A stretch of 64,000 nt of DNA from Pleodorina starrii. Lineage: Eukaryota > Chlorophyta > Chlorophyceae > Chlamydomonadales > Volvocaceae. The notes below the pieces were generated by a model. It did not search any database and was not told where the DNA came from. It saw only the letters and a list, made by a program, of their open reading frames with translations. Where the stretch lies: assembly GCA_030267565.1 (NCBI GenBank), contig BRXU01000028.1, forward strand, positions 583,001 through 647,000, given 5' to 3'. The position numbers and the translations under genes are program-made. Below are positions 11,601 through 23,902 of the stretch, piece by piece; position 1 is the stretch's first letter, and each line of letters begins with the position of its first letter.

Positions 11601-12838
11601 CCCCGCTCTCGCGCCGCGGCCGCGACCACGGCCTGCGGGGTTTGCGCGGGAAGCGCTGACCCATGGGTCAGCCTGCTTGGTCGGGCGCGTGTTTGGCCCT
11701 TCTGCTCTTTCGGCACGGGCTGCAGCCGCAGCATTGCCCCCGGGATTGGCACGCAACGCGTTTTCTTGGAAGGTGAAGGGTGAGGCTTGCAGCACCCACC
11801 CCGTAAATATGGAAAAGGGTGGGGTGGGGCTGGCGGTGCGCTGGTGGTGGTGGAGGAGGGGTTTCTGTCGTCCAGAGTGCGGAGGGCGACCCACGTGTCG
11901 ATTCACGGTAGACTGGTCTCTCATAGTGTGAGAGCTGTATGGGGGGCGCTGCTGGCGACAGCATCCAGCACTTTCGGCATTTGCCGAATGGGCGTGCTTG
12001 TCTGACCTTGTAGTGGTGTGGTGGTCCGTGCGAGTGATGCATGCGGCATTTGTCGGATGGGGGCGCCATTCCGACTTCACGTATCTGCAGTACCGTATCT
12101 CCAAAAGTCCTTACAGGGCCAGGCGAGCTTTCGCCGGTGTCTAGGGCGGCAGAAGCGCTGCGGGCAGGGCGGAACGCATCAGCATGGGACTGTAAAACGG
12201 GAGGTTGCGATACCGGTAGTTCACGCACGCGTTTGTGAAAGGTCACCTGTAGACGTCGCGCTGGTTGTGCAGGAAGGCTCTCAGGTGTCTGGTCCTGGAG
12301 AGGCTTGGTGCGGACTGGCGTGGGAGGAAGGGGAGGGATAAATCAATTGCAGACACAACACATCAGAATCTGCCAGCAGACGACTTGTTCCCGTTTTAAA
12401 TCTCTTGGGGTTCAGCGCGTCAGTCCACCAAAATTCCAGTTCGTACGAAATCATTTGTACCTAACTCTTACAAGATTCCATGAACAAAGTTTGTGACTAA
12501 CAATTACTTACTGTGCTTCGGCACAACTGTAATACACACATATACACACTTGCTCAAACACATACGGTAATCGGCCTGCTTCATCGAGGGGGAGGGCTGC
12601 TTTGACGTGAACGCGCGAACTCCCTTTGCAAGCTGACGCACAAAACCCTCGACATTTTGTCTTACTTATAATACTGGGCGACGCGTGAGTCATCTTATTG
12701 TGCCTGGTTATTACATAACAGTCGTACACTGTCGTGTGAGGACACGTACCGTTGCCGAAAGCCCGAGACGATATTCAGCATTCCGCAAACCGGCGTCTGA
12801 CTTTTGACTAGTTGACGCATGCACAGTCGCTAGGAGTC
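8630..12838. other. 4.2-kb intergenic/3' UTR stretch, no supported gene
   Basis: Downstream of the B''-like stop the DNA is CA-microsatellite (about 8636-8730), then GC-rich purine/pyrimidine-skewed sequence, becoming more AT-rich after about 12.3 kb. A long plus frame at 8765-9553 is Arg/Gly/Ala-rich and looks compositional. Many copies of GTAC-containing words (CGTAC, TACGG) recur between 9.8 and 11.6 kb, without clear periodicity. I see no exon with recognisable protein similarity. Confidence 0.5.
9699..9703 (+). terminator. Candidate TGTAA poly(A) signal
   Basis: TGTAA, the volvocine poly(A) signal, is the first clear plus-strand copy I found after the B''-like stop at 8629. This would imply a 3' UTR of about 1.07 kb, long but within the algal range. 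The pentamer is short, so chance occurrence is possible. Confidence 0.3.
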
Positions 12839-15800
12839 ATGAAGCTATACAGGACTCTTCCGAACGCCAAGTCGGGCAGTCCGACCACTCGACTGCCACC
12901 TTGCTTCCGAAGGACGCGTATGCTCAGCCCTGTTCAAGTCTTCCGGAGATATGGATTTGAACCCGACAAAGTCAAGCAGGAAGAGAACCTGACCTTCACG
13001 GTGCGCTGACTTTCCATGCAAGACTTGTACCGCTTGTATGGGGTGTGAGCAATTGCACCTTCATTACAGGCTCTTGGCTACTTTGCGTAAATTGTCTGCT
13101 CGATTGTCGCTGCTGCATGTCGGAAGCGGCCGTTGTCCGGAGGAGGGTTTCCATGCAGGGTTCTTGTGCGTTTTCACCAGGCACTCCAGACTCCACCAAA
13201 ATCACCCAGGCCGGGCTTCCTTCTTACAAGGGACATGGACTTTTATGCCGCGATTAAAATATTGTCACCGCTCCATCCGGCCGGAGCCCACCTCTGCCCC
13301 CCCCCCGCCCATGTCCACAGTCAACCTCCACCTAGCTGTCTCCCTTCCCCCGAGGCGCACATCCCTTCCAAACCCCCCAACCCCCACCCCCACCCCCTGC
13401 CAACCCCGCCCTACGCCTCCAGGACCACGCCGCCATCTTCGAGGGCCGCGACAACGGCGACCTGCTGCGCGCGCTGCTGGTGCTGCACCTGTGCGCCACG
13501 CCGTCCTTCGTGGAGAGCTGCGAGGGGCTGCTGGAAGCCGCGCGGCGGCTGCTGGGCGACGGACCGGCGCTGGGCGCCGTGCGGGAGACCTTCTACAAGC
13601 ACTTTTGCGCGGGCCAGGAGGCGGCGGACGTTTGGGCGCGCATGAATGCGCTGCGCGCGCACGGCATCGGCGCCATTTTGGACTATGCGGAGGAGGAAGA
13701 CCTGCTGAAATACACCAAGCCGCAGCAGAAACAGACGCAGACGCAGGCGGGGAACCAAGAGGGGGCGGCGGCGGAGGGCGGTGATGTGGTGGTCACGGCG
13801 CGGCGGCCGCTGGGCGGCGAGACGATCATCCAGTCGCGCGTGGCGGCTCGGACGTACGACAGCGCGGTGGGTGGGTATGCCGTACAAGAGGTGGATGGGC
13901 AGTGCGGAGGAAAGAGGAGCGCAGCGAAGGGCGGGGGTGGGTTTGGATGGGTGGGTGGGTGGGTTAGGGTTTGGATGGGTCTAGGGGTTTTTAGGGGGGA
14001 TCTGGAAGAGGAGGGAGGTAGGGCAAGGGCCACCCGGGGTTGGGGGGGAAGGTGCGTGAAGGGGCGCCTGGGTTAGGCACGCCGCGACTCCTAACCGTCC
14101 CAGCGCGGCGGCCGCTTGTATTCACTGGGGCGCGCGCGTGTGGTTACGGCTACGGTGCGCCCTCGGCCCCTCGGCCCTTCCCCTCCCCTTGTTCCCCTCC
14201 CCCTGTCCCCCACCCCTTCCCCACCCCCTCCCCGCCCCCTCCCTTCCCCTCCCCTTGTTCCCCTCCCCCTGTCCCCTACCCCTTCCCCGCCCCTTGTTCC
14301 CCTCCCCTTGCTCCCCGCTCTCTCCTTCCTCGTCCCGGCCCCCCCAGGACGAGGACCTGTGCGAGCGCCACACGGCCGCCTTCCTCTCCGCCATCGACAC
14401 CGCCGCCACACTGCCCGGTCAGGGCTTCGCCGCCATCAAGCTATCTGCACTGGGCGACCCGGGGCTGCTGGAGCACCTGGCGGGGGCGGTGGAGGGCGTG
14501 CAGCAGCTGTTCCAGACGTACGACCTGGATGGGGACGGACACGTGACGCAGGAGGAGTTCGACACGTGCTTCCAGAAGCTGGCGGCGCAGCAGCAGCAGG
14601 GTGGGAGAGGGAGGGGGGGAGTGAGGGGGAGAGGGAGAGGTGGAGGGGGAGGGAGAGGGAGAGAGGGAGGGGTGCGTGGGTCTCCACCGCCCTCCTCTCC
14701 ACCTCCATCTCCAGGGAGGAGTACCGCATCTGCGTCCGCTTGTTGGGTCGGTTGGCTCCATTCCACCCCCGCCTTGGCGGGCATATGCCAGCCCGTCAGC
14801 CCACTGCCTCTTATCACCCCTCCCCGGCTCTTCCTCTTCACCCCCCTCCCCTTCACCCTCCCCCTCCCTGACTCATTCTTTTATGAAGGAGCTCATCACT
14901 CCCTGACCCCTCCCTTTCATTCTCGGGCCCCTACGTAGGCGGCGGTATCGTTTTTCTTACACTCCCCATCCCCTCCTCCTCCGCCTCCGCTCCTCCCAAC
15001 GCAGGCGGCTCCTCCTCCCCCCCCTCCTCCTCCTCCTCCTCCTCCTCCTCCCTTCAGGAGCGCACCGAGCTGTGGCGGTGGCTGGACCCCGAGCGCCAGG
15101 GCTTCATCGATTACATCAGCTGGACACAGCGACTGGACCTGGGGCAGCTGCCCGCACTGGCAGCATCGCTGGAGAGGCAGGCGGGTGGGTAGGGGGGAGG
15201 GGTGGGGGTGGGGTGGGGTTGGAGTTTGGGGAGGGGGAGGGGTAAGGAAAGCAGGTACCGCAGCGAAGGGACGGAGATGGCGTGGGGGGTAGGGGGTGCG
15301 GGTGGGTGGGAGAGGGAGGGAGGGGAGGAGCGAGGGGCGGGGCGGGTTACGTGCTGATGCGACAAGACTGTGAGCGGTAGGGAGGGAGGGAGGGTAGCGG
15401 TAGGAGACTGGGGAACCCTTGCCCGCGCCCGCGCCCGCACCCCTACCCAGACCTGACCTCCCCTTGCCCCGTCCCCCGTCCGCTCTCCCGCGGTCCAGGT
15501 CGGGGCCGGACCTGGGAGCTGTCCCCTTCGGAGAAGTTGGAGCTTCAGGCGCTGCTGGGTCGGTTGGAGAGGCTGGTGGAGAGGGCGGTCAGCAAGGTGG
15601 GTTGGGGGGAGATATCCACTTATAGGCCGGGAGGGGGGGGTCGGGTCAGGTCGGGCGGGTTGCGCAATGCTGCGGGCGCTGGGTTACTGCTGCGGGGGCT
15701 TATTCGGAGGCCGCCAACTAGGTCGGGTCGGGTCGGGTTGCGCCTCGGCGTAGAGAGCCGAGACAGGCGAATTCCTCCCATGTCCACCACCACCATCAAG

Positions 15801-18081
15801 CAGCATGAACCACCATCAACCAGCATCCCCACCAGCATGACACCTCTCACCCCAACACGTCTGCGCCTTGAATGTTGCACGGCCTGCCCCCCAACACGTG
15901 CATCCCAACCCCGACTCGCCCCCATCTTGTACACCTCCTCCCCTCCTGCCCCCTCCCCCAAATCTCCCCTCCTCTCCTCCTCTCCTCCTCCCCTCCTCCG
16001 ACTCCGACTCCCCCCCATCTGTACACCTCGCCTCCTCCCCTCCTCCCCGCCGGCCCCCTCCCCCAAACATCTCGAGCCAATCTGCCCTCCCCGCTTCTCC
16101 TCCCCTCTCCTCTCCTCCTCCTCCTCCTGCCCCCCCCGCTCCTCAGGGTGTCAAGCTAATGATCGACGCGGAACAGAGCTCCCTCCGCCCCGCCATCGAC
16201 CACATCGCCCACGAGCTCATGCGCCGACACAACACCGTCCCCGGGGGCCCCGCCTCGGTAGCCTCCGAAACCGGCCCGGGGGCGGTGTCGGGGGAGGAGC
16301 AGGCGGAGGCGGTCATCTTCACCACCTACCAGACCTACCTGCGAGACTGCCGGCAGAGGCTGGGGGCGGATCTGGATCGGGCGAGGCGGGAGCGATACAC
16401 GCTGGGGGCCAAGCTGGTGGGTGGGTGGGTGGGTGGGTGGACGGGTGGGTGGGTGGGTGGACGGGTGGGTGGGTGGGTGGACGGGTGGGTGGGTGGGTGG
16501 CGACGTGGGGGGGTGGGTGGGCGGGTGGGGGGGGGGGTGGGTGGGTGGGTGGGTGGACCAACCCAACCACCCACTGACGTTGTCCAACCTCGCCCTCCCT
16601 TCCTCCGTTGCGGTCTCGTCTTCACTACTCAACCCACACCCTGCACCCCGCCCCCGCCCACCCACATCCACCCTCCCACCTCCCCGCCCTCCCACATACC
16701 CTCCCACCCCCCCCCCCCACCCTCCCACACACACACTCCCACACACACACTCCCACCCTCCCACACACACTCCCACACACACTCCCTCACACACCCTCCC
16801 ACCCTCCCACACACACTCCCACACACACTCCCACACACACTCCCACACACCCTCCCACCCCCCCCCCACACCCCACCCTCACCCTCTCCCTCCCTCCCCC
16901 CCCCCTCCCCCCCCTCCAGGTCCGCGGCGCCTATCTGCACCTGGAGCGCCGCCGCGCCGCCGAGTCCGGCCGCCCCTCCCCCGTGTGGGACCGCATCGAG
17001 CAGACCCACGCCGCCTTTGACGACTGCCTGGCCACCCTGCTGGGGGCGGTCCAGGGAGGGCGGGCAGAACTGATGTTGGGTAGCCACAACCAGGGCAGTG
17101 TGGAGGCGGCGGTGGGGGCCATGACGCGGCTGGGACTGGACCCCGAGGAGGCGCCCGTTTACTTTGGACAGCTGATGGGGATGGCGGACAATCTGAGCTT
17201 CACGCTGGGGCAACATGGATACAGGTGGGGGAGGGGAGGGGAGGGGAGGGGAGGGGAGGGGAGGGGAGGGGAGGGGAGGGGAGGGGAGGGGGGCGCCTGT
17301 GTGTGGGTTCGGGTGTTTGGGGGAGGGGGGAGGGGTTGTACACGTGTAGCCCGGAGCGCTGGGGAGGGATTGGGGTTTGTGACGTTGGAGGGTTGGTTGT
17401 AGTTGGGCGAGAGCTTGCGCCGTGTCACCTGGCGCTTCATACAGCGCACCTCCCTCCCTGCCTGCCTCCCTCCCGGCCGCCTACCTGCTTACCGAGGGGT
17501 CTACCGAGGGGTCAATGACTGAGTGACGAGGGAGAGGTGCCTGACAGTTCGCGAGCCCCCCAATTCCTTGCGCCTCGGCCTCCTCCTCCCACTCCCCTCC
17601 CCGGTGGTGCTGCGCCGTACGACAGGGTGTTCAAGTACTGCCCGTACGGCAGTGTGGAGAAGGTGATCCCGTACCTGCTGCGCCGCGTCAACGAGAACCA
17701 ATACATCCTCAAGGTGGGTTGCAGGGGCGGCCCGGCGGTGGTGGCGGTGGTGGTGGTGGGGAGGGGCCAAACGGGTGGCGGTGGGTGTGTAGCGACGGGT
17801 CGTGAGTCGACGGCATGGCTGGTGGTGGGTGGACCAACCTCCCAGTCGGGTTGGGACCAAATTCCCAAGACTCCGCCACCTGCCACCTCGCTAAAACCCC
17901 TCTCATCCCTGCCCCCAACCCCCCGCAACCCTCTCAGGGCGGCAAGCGGGATGTGGAGCTGCTCTGGGCGGAGCTCAGGCGCCGGGCGCTGCACGACCCC
18001 GCCCACTCGCCCCTCGCCCGCCTGCTGCCGCCGCTGCAGCAAGACTCCGCCTCCTCCTCCTCATCCTCCTCGCTGGCCTGA
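12839..18081 (+). CDS. PRODH: Proline dehydrogenase with EF-hand insertion, 9 exons
   Basis: FAD-dependent mitochondrial proline dehydrogenase, oxidising proline to pyrroline-5-carboxylate. Exons are 12839-13000, 13423-13866, 14348-14600, 15005-15184, 15499-15596, 16147-16416, 16920-17224, 17626-17713 and 17938-18081 (647 aa); every junction keeps frame. Residues 1-54 are basic (FRRTR, VFRRYGF) and suit a mitochondrial presequence. Family signatures: LLRALLVLHLC, TFYKHFCAG, RAHGIGAILDYAEE, AIKLSALGDPGLLEHL, LMIDAEQSSLRPAI, RGAYLHLER, SHNQGSV, YFGQLMGMADNLSFTLGQHG, VFKYCPYGSVEKVIPYL and RRVNEN. A canonical EF loop DLDGDGHVTQEE (261-272) and a degenerate second hand (LDPERQGFIDYISW) sit inside the catalytic barrel sequence, as in EF-hand PRODHs of animals and fungi, suggesting Ca2+ responsiveness. 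An extra upstream exon is possible, so the start is the least certain part. Confidence 0.92.
14874..14912 (+). repeat. Dispersed motif B, copy in PRODH intron 3
   Basis: TTTTATGAAGGAGC, then CATCACTCCCTGACCCC. Related copies occur at 46701-46740 and, reversed, 58743-58785. Confidence 0.75.
16417..16554. repeat. GGTG/GGAC minisatellite in PRODH intron 6
   Basis: GGTG-based repeats with a higher-order 20-bp unit (GGACGGGTGGGTGGGTGGGT rotated) begin exactly at the exon 6 donor, so the first GT of the array serves as the splice site. The same intron continues with CACTCCCACACA repeats at about 16690-16860. Confidence 0.85.
17225..17290. repeat. GGGGA microsatellite in PRODH intron 7
   Basis: About twelve GGGGA/GGGAG pentamers directly follow the exon 7 donor. 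Confidence 0.9.
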
Positions 18082-19973
18082 GCAGAGCCTGCCCGCCCGC
18101 CCGCTTTTCGCCATGGGGTAAAAACAGCCGACACCCCCCCGCAGCGAAAGGGGGGTGTAGGCGACCCAGAACCCAGGCCATGGGTGGCCATGGGTGGGGC
18201 AAAAGAGAAGATACTGCAGTGAAGGGTGGGGCGGCTGACCCGCGCACCCGTATGGCCCTAAGCCCCCAATATGCACCCTTGGCCAATATGACACCCTTAC
18301 GGCCCCTAAACCCCCAAGCCCCTGGCCATCCAAGCCCAACCGGGGTGCAGCCTGTGTCAACCCGGTTCGGCGCGGGGGGCCGGTTTGGCTGCCGGGCGCG
18401 CTGCGTCCACTCCCAACACGATTTCCAACGCGCGGGAGAGGCAGGGACCGCTGAGCGACTGATGCTGCTGGGGGGTTAAAAAGGGGGGGACGGCTGCTGC
18501 TGCTGCTGGGGGGGAGGGGGCGGGGGGACGGCTGCTTTGCGCGACGGGATACGGGAGGGAGCTACCGCAGGAATCTACGCCGCTGTACCTGCAGGAAGGC
18601 AGGCAGGCCTTGAGGCCTTCAGGCTTTCAGGTCCCGGGGGCACAGGCAGGCAGGCAGCCGGGAAGGCAGGCAGGCAGGGGTGGGTGGGTTATCCGCGTAT
18701 AGTCCGGAGCCGTGAACGGTAACGTATCAGAAGGAAGATATGGTGGCCATGCTCGGGGGGGGGGCGCTGGGTTTGGGTTCGCGGTCGTGAAAGTGAAAGT
18801 GAAGTTTCGGGGTCTTGGTTGAGGCGGCGGCTGCGTGGTCGGTGTGGCGGCTTGGGAGGCGGGGCTGGGTGTTGTGGCTGGGGGGGGGGAGGACGTGAGC
18901 CCAAGGAGGGGGGAAGAGGGTTCCAAGTGAGTCAAGGATTTATTATTGAGAAGAACTATTTACGAAGTCTGAAGCCCTGAACACCCATTTCCATATCCTA
19001 GCTGGTGTGAGGGTGTGATTTCCCCAGCAAGGGGGCCGGTGGCGTCATTGCCGGGTCCATCCGTGAGCCGAGGCCCTCGTGGCCCTTGGGTGCTAGCAAG
19101 TATGTGTTTGTCTTATGTGTGACTCTTTTGTATGTATCTGTATGTATGTGTGGTCTGATGTGTGGTTTGATGCCAAAAGGCCGCGGCTTTGGCCTAGCTG
19201 TTCTGCGCCCAACACAGACTTTATTCTGTTGTCGTAACTACACAGAACACACATTTGTGTGTTCCACCCGTGTTCCACGATTGCAGCCGTAATCGAGTTG
19301 TATTAACAGAGAGTGTCGGGGGGGGGGAGAGGGGGCGGGTTAGGTCCGCAATCCTGCCCGGCATGTACCGTACACATGTGCACAGTACTCTCATAGCGTG
19401 GGGGGGGTTCTAAATCCCTAAACGTGAGCAGCCAGGCACGGCTTTGTCTGCCCGTGCTGCACCCTGCACTGTCTGTTGTGTGTGTGTGTGTGTGCCGCCG
19501 GTGCCAACGTGGGTTGGGGCCCGAGTCCAAGCCCGTGTAGTAATTGGGGATCGCCTGCTTGACGGCATGAGGAAGGACAGCGGAGTCGTGCGGGGAAGTG
19601 CGGGGGAAGTACCGGTAAGGTAGGGTGGTTTGGCGCATTGGCAGGAACCACCCAAAAGGCCGCAGCCGCCCGCCTGCATCATCCACGCGTTTCGGCTTTA
19701 AGTTTGACCTGATGGTCGAGCTCACGAACACAGGCAAGGGAACAATGGAAGCGAAGGGCGCGTGCGCGCGCGCAGTGACTCTCACAGTCACACTCTCCAG
19801 CGAGCGAGCGCCTCCTGCCCTCATGCGTTCCTTTTCGCCCATTCCCATTCATTAAGTCCCACCAGACGGTACTGTCGAATCCCAACCAGTGCAGCGCCAA
19901 TGCCAATTCCCTCCCCCTCCTCCTCATCTCCCACCACTACAGCACTGCCCTCAAACCGACCGTCAATCACACC
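18082..19973. other. Intergenic between convergent PRODH and DHHC genes
   Basis: This is the 3' flank of both genes. It contains two antisense-oriented copies of dispersed motif A (about 18115-18150 and 18195-18230), CAGG repeats at about 18595-18680, and a short GT tract near 19480. No coding signal is recognisable. Confidence 0.5.
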
Positions 19974-20972
19974 TCAGCAGCAGCTGTAGTACCTGTTATT
20001 CGCCACACGGCCCAGCACAGCCCCCGCCCGCTGCACCCAGCCGGCACGCAGCAGCCAAGCCGGCCGCAACCCGCACACCAGGTGTGCGCCGTTCTGCAAC
20101 ACCATCCCCAAACTCAGCCGCGGCTGCGCCAGCCCCAACAACTCCCACCCGCTGCCCGCACCTCCCGCACCACCACCACCACCGCCACCGCCACCGCCGC
20201 AGTGCACACCCCCGGCACCGCCTCTGTGTGACACCGACCCAGATCGGAAGCGCCGCAGAACCTGTCGGCTGGTCTGGCCCGTCAGAACCAGGAAAACATG
20301 CGTCACCGTCAGGAAGCTGAGCGGCAGTACCAGGAGGCCCAGGAGGCCCAGTGCGCCGTAGGCCCAAGTGTATCCGAGGGCGCTGCGGCGGCCACAGGCG
20401 GTGAGGGTGTAGTGACAGCCCAGCAGCACCACGGCCGTCTGGGTGGTGGCGTAGCGCGCGAAGAGGTGGTGGTTGCGGCCGCCCACGCAGACGCCCAGCC
20501 ACATGCAGTGGTGATCGAAGCCGTCGACGCAGCGGTCGCAGTAGCGGCAGTGCTGCGTGGTGGCGGGAGAGCGGCGCAGGCAGCCGCAGTGCGGGCACCG
20601 CGCCGGGCTGGGTGTGGGGATGGCGCCAGCGACCGTCGTGGTCGGCAGCAATGCCGCCGCCGTGGATTCACAGTCGGATGATAGTGGTGGGGATGTGGAG
20701 TCGTTTGGGGTGGTGAGGGTGCGGGGGAAGGGGAAGGAGGGAGGCAAGGAGGAGGGGCCGGGCGGGTCGGCCCAGCCGGGGTCGCTGAAGCGCACGGCGT
20801 AATACGTGAGCACGTTGAGGCTGAGCGCTATCGCCACCAGCCATCGTTGCGCCGTCATGCCCTCGCCGAGGTGCAGGTCAGATGGCAGCGCGCAGACTGC
20901 GGCCAGGCCGCCGATGTGGAGCACCCACCAGGCGACATGCGCGAGGTGCTGTTGACAACTACCGACTGCCAT
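19974..20972 (-). CDS. DHHC-type palmitoyltransferase, single exon
   Basis: Integral-membrane protein S-acyltransferase transferring palmitate from palmitoyl-CoA to cysteines. The 332-aa frame is intronless, from ATG at 20972 to the stop at 19974. Four hydrophobic segments lie at about 13-30, 43-60, 175-193 and 203-232. The Cys-rich DHHC domain lies between segments 2 and 3, the standard topology, and starts [20 protein letters not shown]. The catalytic DHHC is at 153-156 in [12 protein letters not shown]. The usual TTxE motif after the last membrane segment is only loosely matched (GQTSRQ). A glycine run follows near residue 255-270. It is short for the family and lacks ankyrin repeats. Confidence 0.9.
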   Translation of the reverse strand: MAVGSCQQHLAHVAWWVLHIGGLAAVCALPSDLHLGEGMTAQRWLVAIALSLNVLTYYAVRFSDPGWADPPGPSSLPPSFPFPRTLTTPNDSTSPPLSSDCESTAAALLPTTTVAGAIPTPSPARCPHCGCLRRSPATTQHCRYCDRCVDGFDHHCMWLGVCVGGRNHHLFARYATTQTAVVLLGCHYTLTACGRRSALGYTWAYGALGLLGLLVLPLSFLTVTHVFLVLTGQTSRQVLRRFRSGSVSHRGGAGGVHCGGGGGGGGGGAGGAGSGWELLGLAQPRLSLGMVLQNGAHLVCGLRPAWLLRAGWVQRAGAVLGRVANNRYYSCC

Positions 20973-22676
20973 CCAGTGAATTCCCGTATTTTGAATATAG
21001 TCGAATGTCTAAAGCGAGAACCAAAGTTGGGATAAGTTGCCAAGGCTACGCCCAAAAGGTGCGAAAAGCACAAAAGAAAATGACAGCTACGAGAATTTCA
21101 TAACCCGGCGTGTGCTGCGGAATATAAAATAATAACATATACATACGGCTTCGCTCGAGCATCTTCTTAGCGCTACTATGAGGAGACCGTTGGTCGCAAC
21201 ACCGTACGGGTATGCCCCTCATCGTACCGGTTGTTCAAGGCTTCAAGAATGTATGCGCATCGGGCAATGCTGTGCGAAAGCCATCAGGGCAGCAGTTTTG
21301 CAACACTGGAGCGGTCTTGGCGCCCCATGGCTCAAACACGGTAACGAACAGCTCAGGCCCACACGGTCGCACCCAAGGAGGCAGGCGCCCGGACAAGTCT
21401 GAAGTGTATTCAGGAGGGGAATTTTCCGTTTATATCTTTTACAAGGCACTTAAGAAGGCCATTACGCGTACAGCTCATAGCTCCGACACGCATGGGGCTG
21501 GAGGCAAGACCAGGCCTGTGCAGCTTTTGCTGGGAACGTTTATGCTGACGATAAACCTAGGCCTTTGGTACCGGGCTGAGGCTGACTCTGGGTTGGGGGT
21601 TTAGAAGGCGCGCGATTCGTTGGACAGGTGGGAAGGAGGTGTTGGGGGCAGTGGAGGTCGAAACAGGCAATGGGGTTCCAACAAGGTGGAGAAGGTGGGT
21701 GGGGAGGACTGCAAGATGCGTGCGCATCCATAGCGTCAGCACTTTCGCTTAGGTTTTAAGCCTTTTTGATCCAAGACAGCGTGCAGTAGATCTATAACGT
21801 AGGAAGCTTCGGTAGGGAAGGTGGTGTCCACGGAGTGGACCTTCCGCACGCAGCGTGAATATAATGCTGGTCAAGGGAGACACGCATTGTTGGGGTTGAT
21901 GCTGGTGGCAGCTTACCGTAGATCTACCGCTCTACTGCTCTACAGTACAACACCGCGCCCCAGGGCGCCACAAATATCACCAAACAGGCCGGCCCAAGAC
22001 GAGATCCAAGGCGATATCTCCCACCATCAAAGGATACAGCATCGAGTCGCCGAAAGTCTGAGTCTCTGAAGCACCGACGGACAACAAGATGGTGCCGGTA
22101 CTCAGGTGTTAATCGTTTGCTGCGACCTGCTGCGAGACAAGCGGCAACCAGAGGCAACTGGGGCCATTTCGACATGCGAACCCGTTGCGAAGCAAATTCG
22201 AATATATGATGATGATTATAGCATATCAGGAACCTAAGCGAAGCGTCCCAACGATTTCCAAAAGGGAACTTCGCCGACCGGCGACCGCCGACAACACCTG
22301 CAAACGCGGTTTTCACCTCTTCTGGGCCCCGCCAGTGTAATTATTTTAAGTATATTAGTCTTACGTTATAATTAATTTACATAGGTCTGTCTCAGGGAAA
22401 ATGACGGAGCCCATAAGCTTACGTCGCAAGTTCAGAGGTCTGCAGGTCCCATAAGAAAGTCCTTAGTAATACCTTACAAATTCCATGAACGTTTCAGCTT
22501 CAAACCTGCAAGGCGCGCTTACGACATTTTGCTTCGTGTTCCCCGCCAGTTTTGCCTTCAATTCATATATAAGAAGCGAGCAAGGCTCTATTTTTAACAA
22601 GCAGCATACGGCGAAGAAGTCTCCTGACTGGCTTGACGTGACTTGACCTGATTTTAACTTGACTTGACTAGACTTT
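20973..22676. other. AT-richer intergenic DNA, no supported gene
   Basis: Base composition is clearly lower in GC than the flanking genes. Short frames have no recognisable similarity. TTGAC/ACTTGAC words recur at about 22630-22675 just outside the first foldback element. It contains the DHHC gene's promoter side (20973 onward). Confidence 0.5.
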
Positions 22677-23902
22677 AGTTCACTACCTGCACCACGCTGG
22701 CCAGGACAAACCTTTTCACTTGACTACTACGTCAACTGTACTAACTGACCATTAGCATCGCACTCCTCATGGACCCGCCGGCTCAGCGATCTTCGGCCCA
22801 TACAATACTAGGAATCGGGCGCGCGCTGCGAGCGCTTCATCCGACCCTGCTCCCTCGGGGTCAAACCCGTCCATTGCCAGCATCAGCAAGCAGCTGAACC
22901 TCGCCGCACGCACTAGGTCTGACCTCAACGAAGATGCTACAAGCCTCTCCCGGTCTACTGATCTGGCAGGTAACTGTACCTGTCGCTCAACGTTCTGAAT
23001 TGCCGCAAGCAGATATCAACCTGTCACATGCTTTCCCATTGCGCAGACGCCGCCAAATTGGGCGGCTATCTCCCATGTGCCCACGACTTCACAATAAGTC
23101 GTGCCTTCGGCCCGCAGATGCCCCCTTCCCGCCCCGGTGAGCCCGGTGGGTTCTTCGGCTGCTCAGCCCGCCGCCGTCCCCACGTCCCCAACTTACAACC
23201 CCTCCCTGCCCTGTCCGCTACGCCCGCCCCCTCCATCCCCCGCCCCAGATGTACAGCCCATTCTGGGCGCCCCGTCCTCACCGGAGGCGCTTGACGGCCG
23301 GCCGCCCCAGGGCGCACAGCGGCGGGCTGGGCAGCCGAAGAACCCACCGGGCTCACCGGGGCGGGAAGGGGGTATCTGCGCGCCGACGGCACGACTTATT
23401 GGAGAGTCGTGGGCACCTGGGAGATAGCCGCCCAATTTGGCGGCGTCTGCGCAATGGGAAAGCATGTGACAGCTTGATATCTGCTTGCGGTAATTCAGAA
23501 CGTTGAGCGACAGGTACATTTACCTGCCGGATCAGTAGGCCGGGAGAGGCTTGTAGCATCTTCGTTGAGGTCAGACCTAGCGCGTGCGGCGAGGCTCAGC
23601 TGCTTGCTGATGCTGGCAATGGACGGGTTTGACCCCGAGGGAGCAGGGTCGGATGAAGCGCTCGCAGCGCGCGGCCGATTCCTAGTATTGTAAGTATGGC
23701 TTGTTGCAGTGTATGTTATTAACAGTATCAGATTGCGTAACCGTAAAACGTAGACCGTGCTCCGCCTTCGCCTTCAGTCGGGCGGAAGATCGCTGAGCCG
23801 GCGGGTCCATGAGGAGTGCGATGCTAATGGTCAGTTAGTGCAGTCGACGTAGAAGCCAAGTGAAAAGGTTTGTCCTGGTCAGCGTGGTGCAGGTAGTGAA
23901 CT
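22677..23902. mobile_element. Foldback element 1: long inverted repeat
   Basis: Left arm about 22677-23176 and right arm about 23318-23902 are inverted copies separated by a roughly 140-bp centre. Both outer ends read AGTTCACTACCTGCAC toward the centre. Translating the arms gives near-identical 68-aa frames at 22934-23140 (plus) and 23353-23559 (minus), which confirms the symmetry; they are not thereby real genes. The right arm has about 90 bp (about 23693-23782) absent from the left arm. No transposase is visible, so this is a non-autonomous foldback or a hairpin left by an inverted duplication. Confidence 0.8.
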
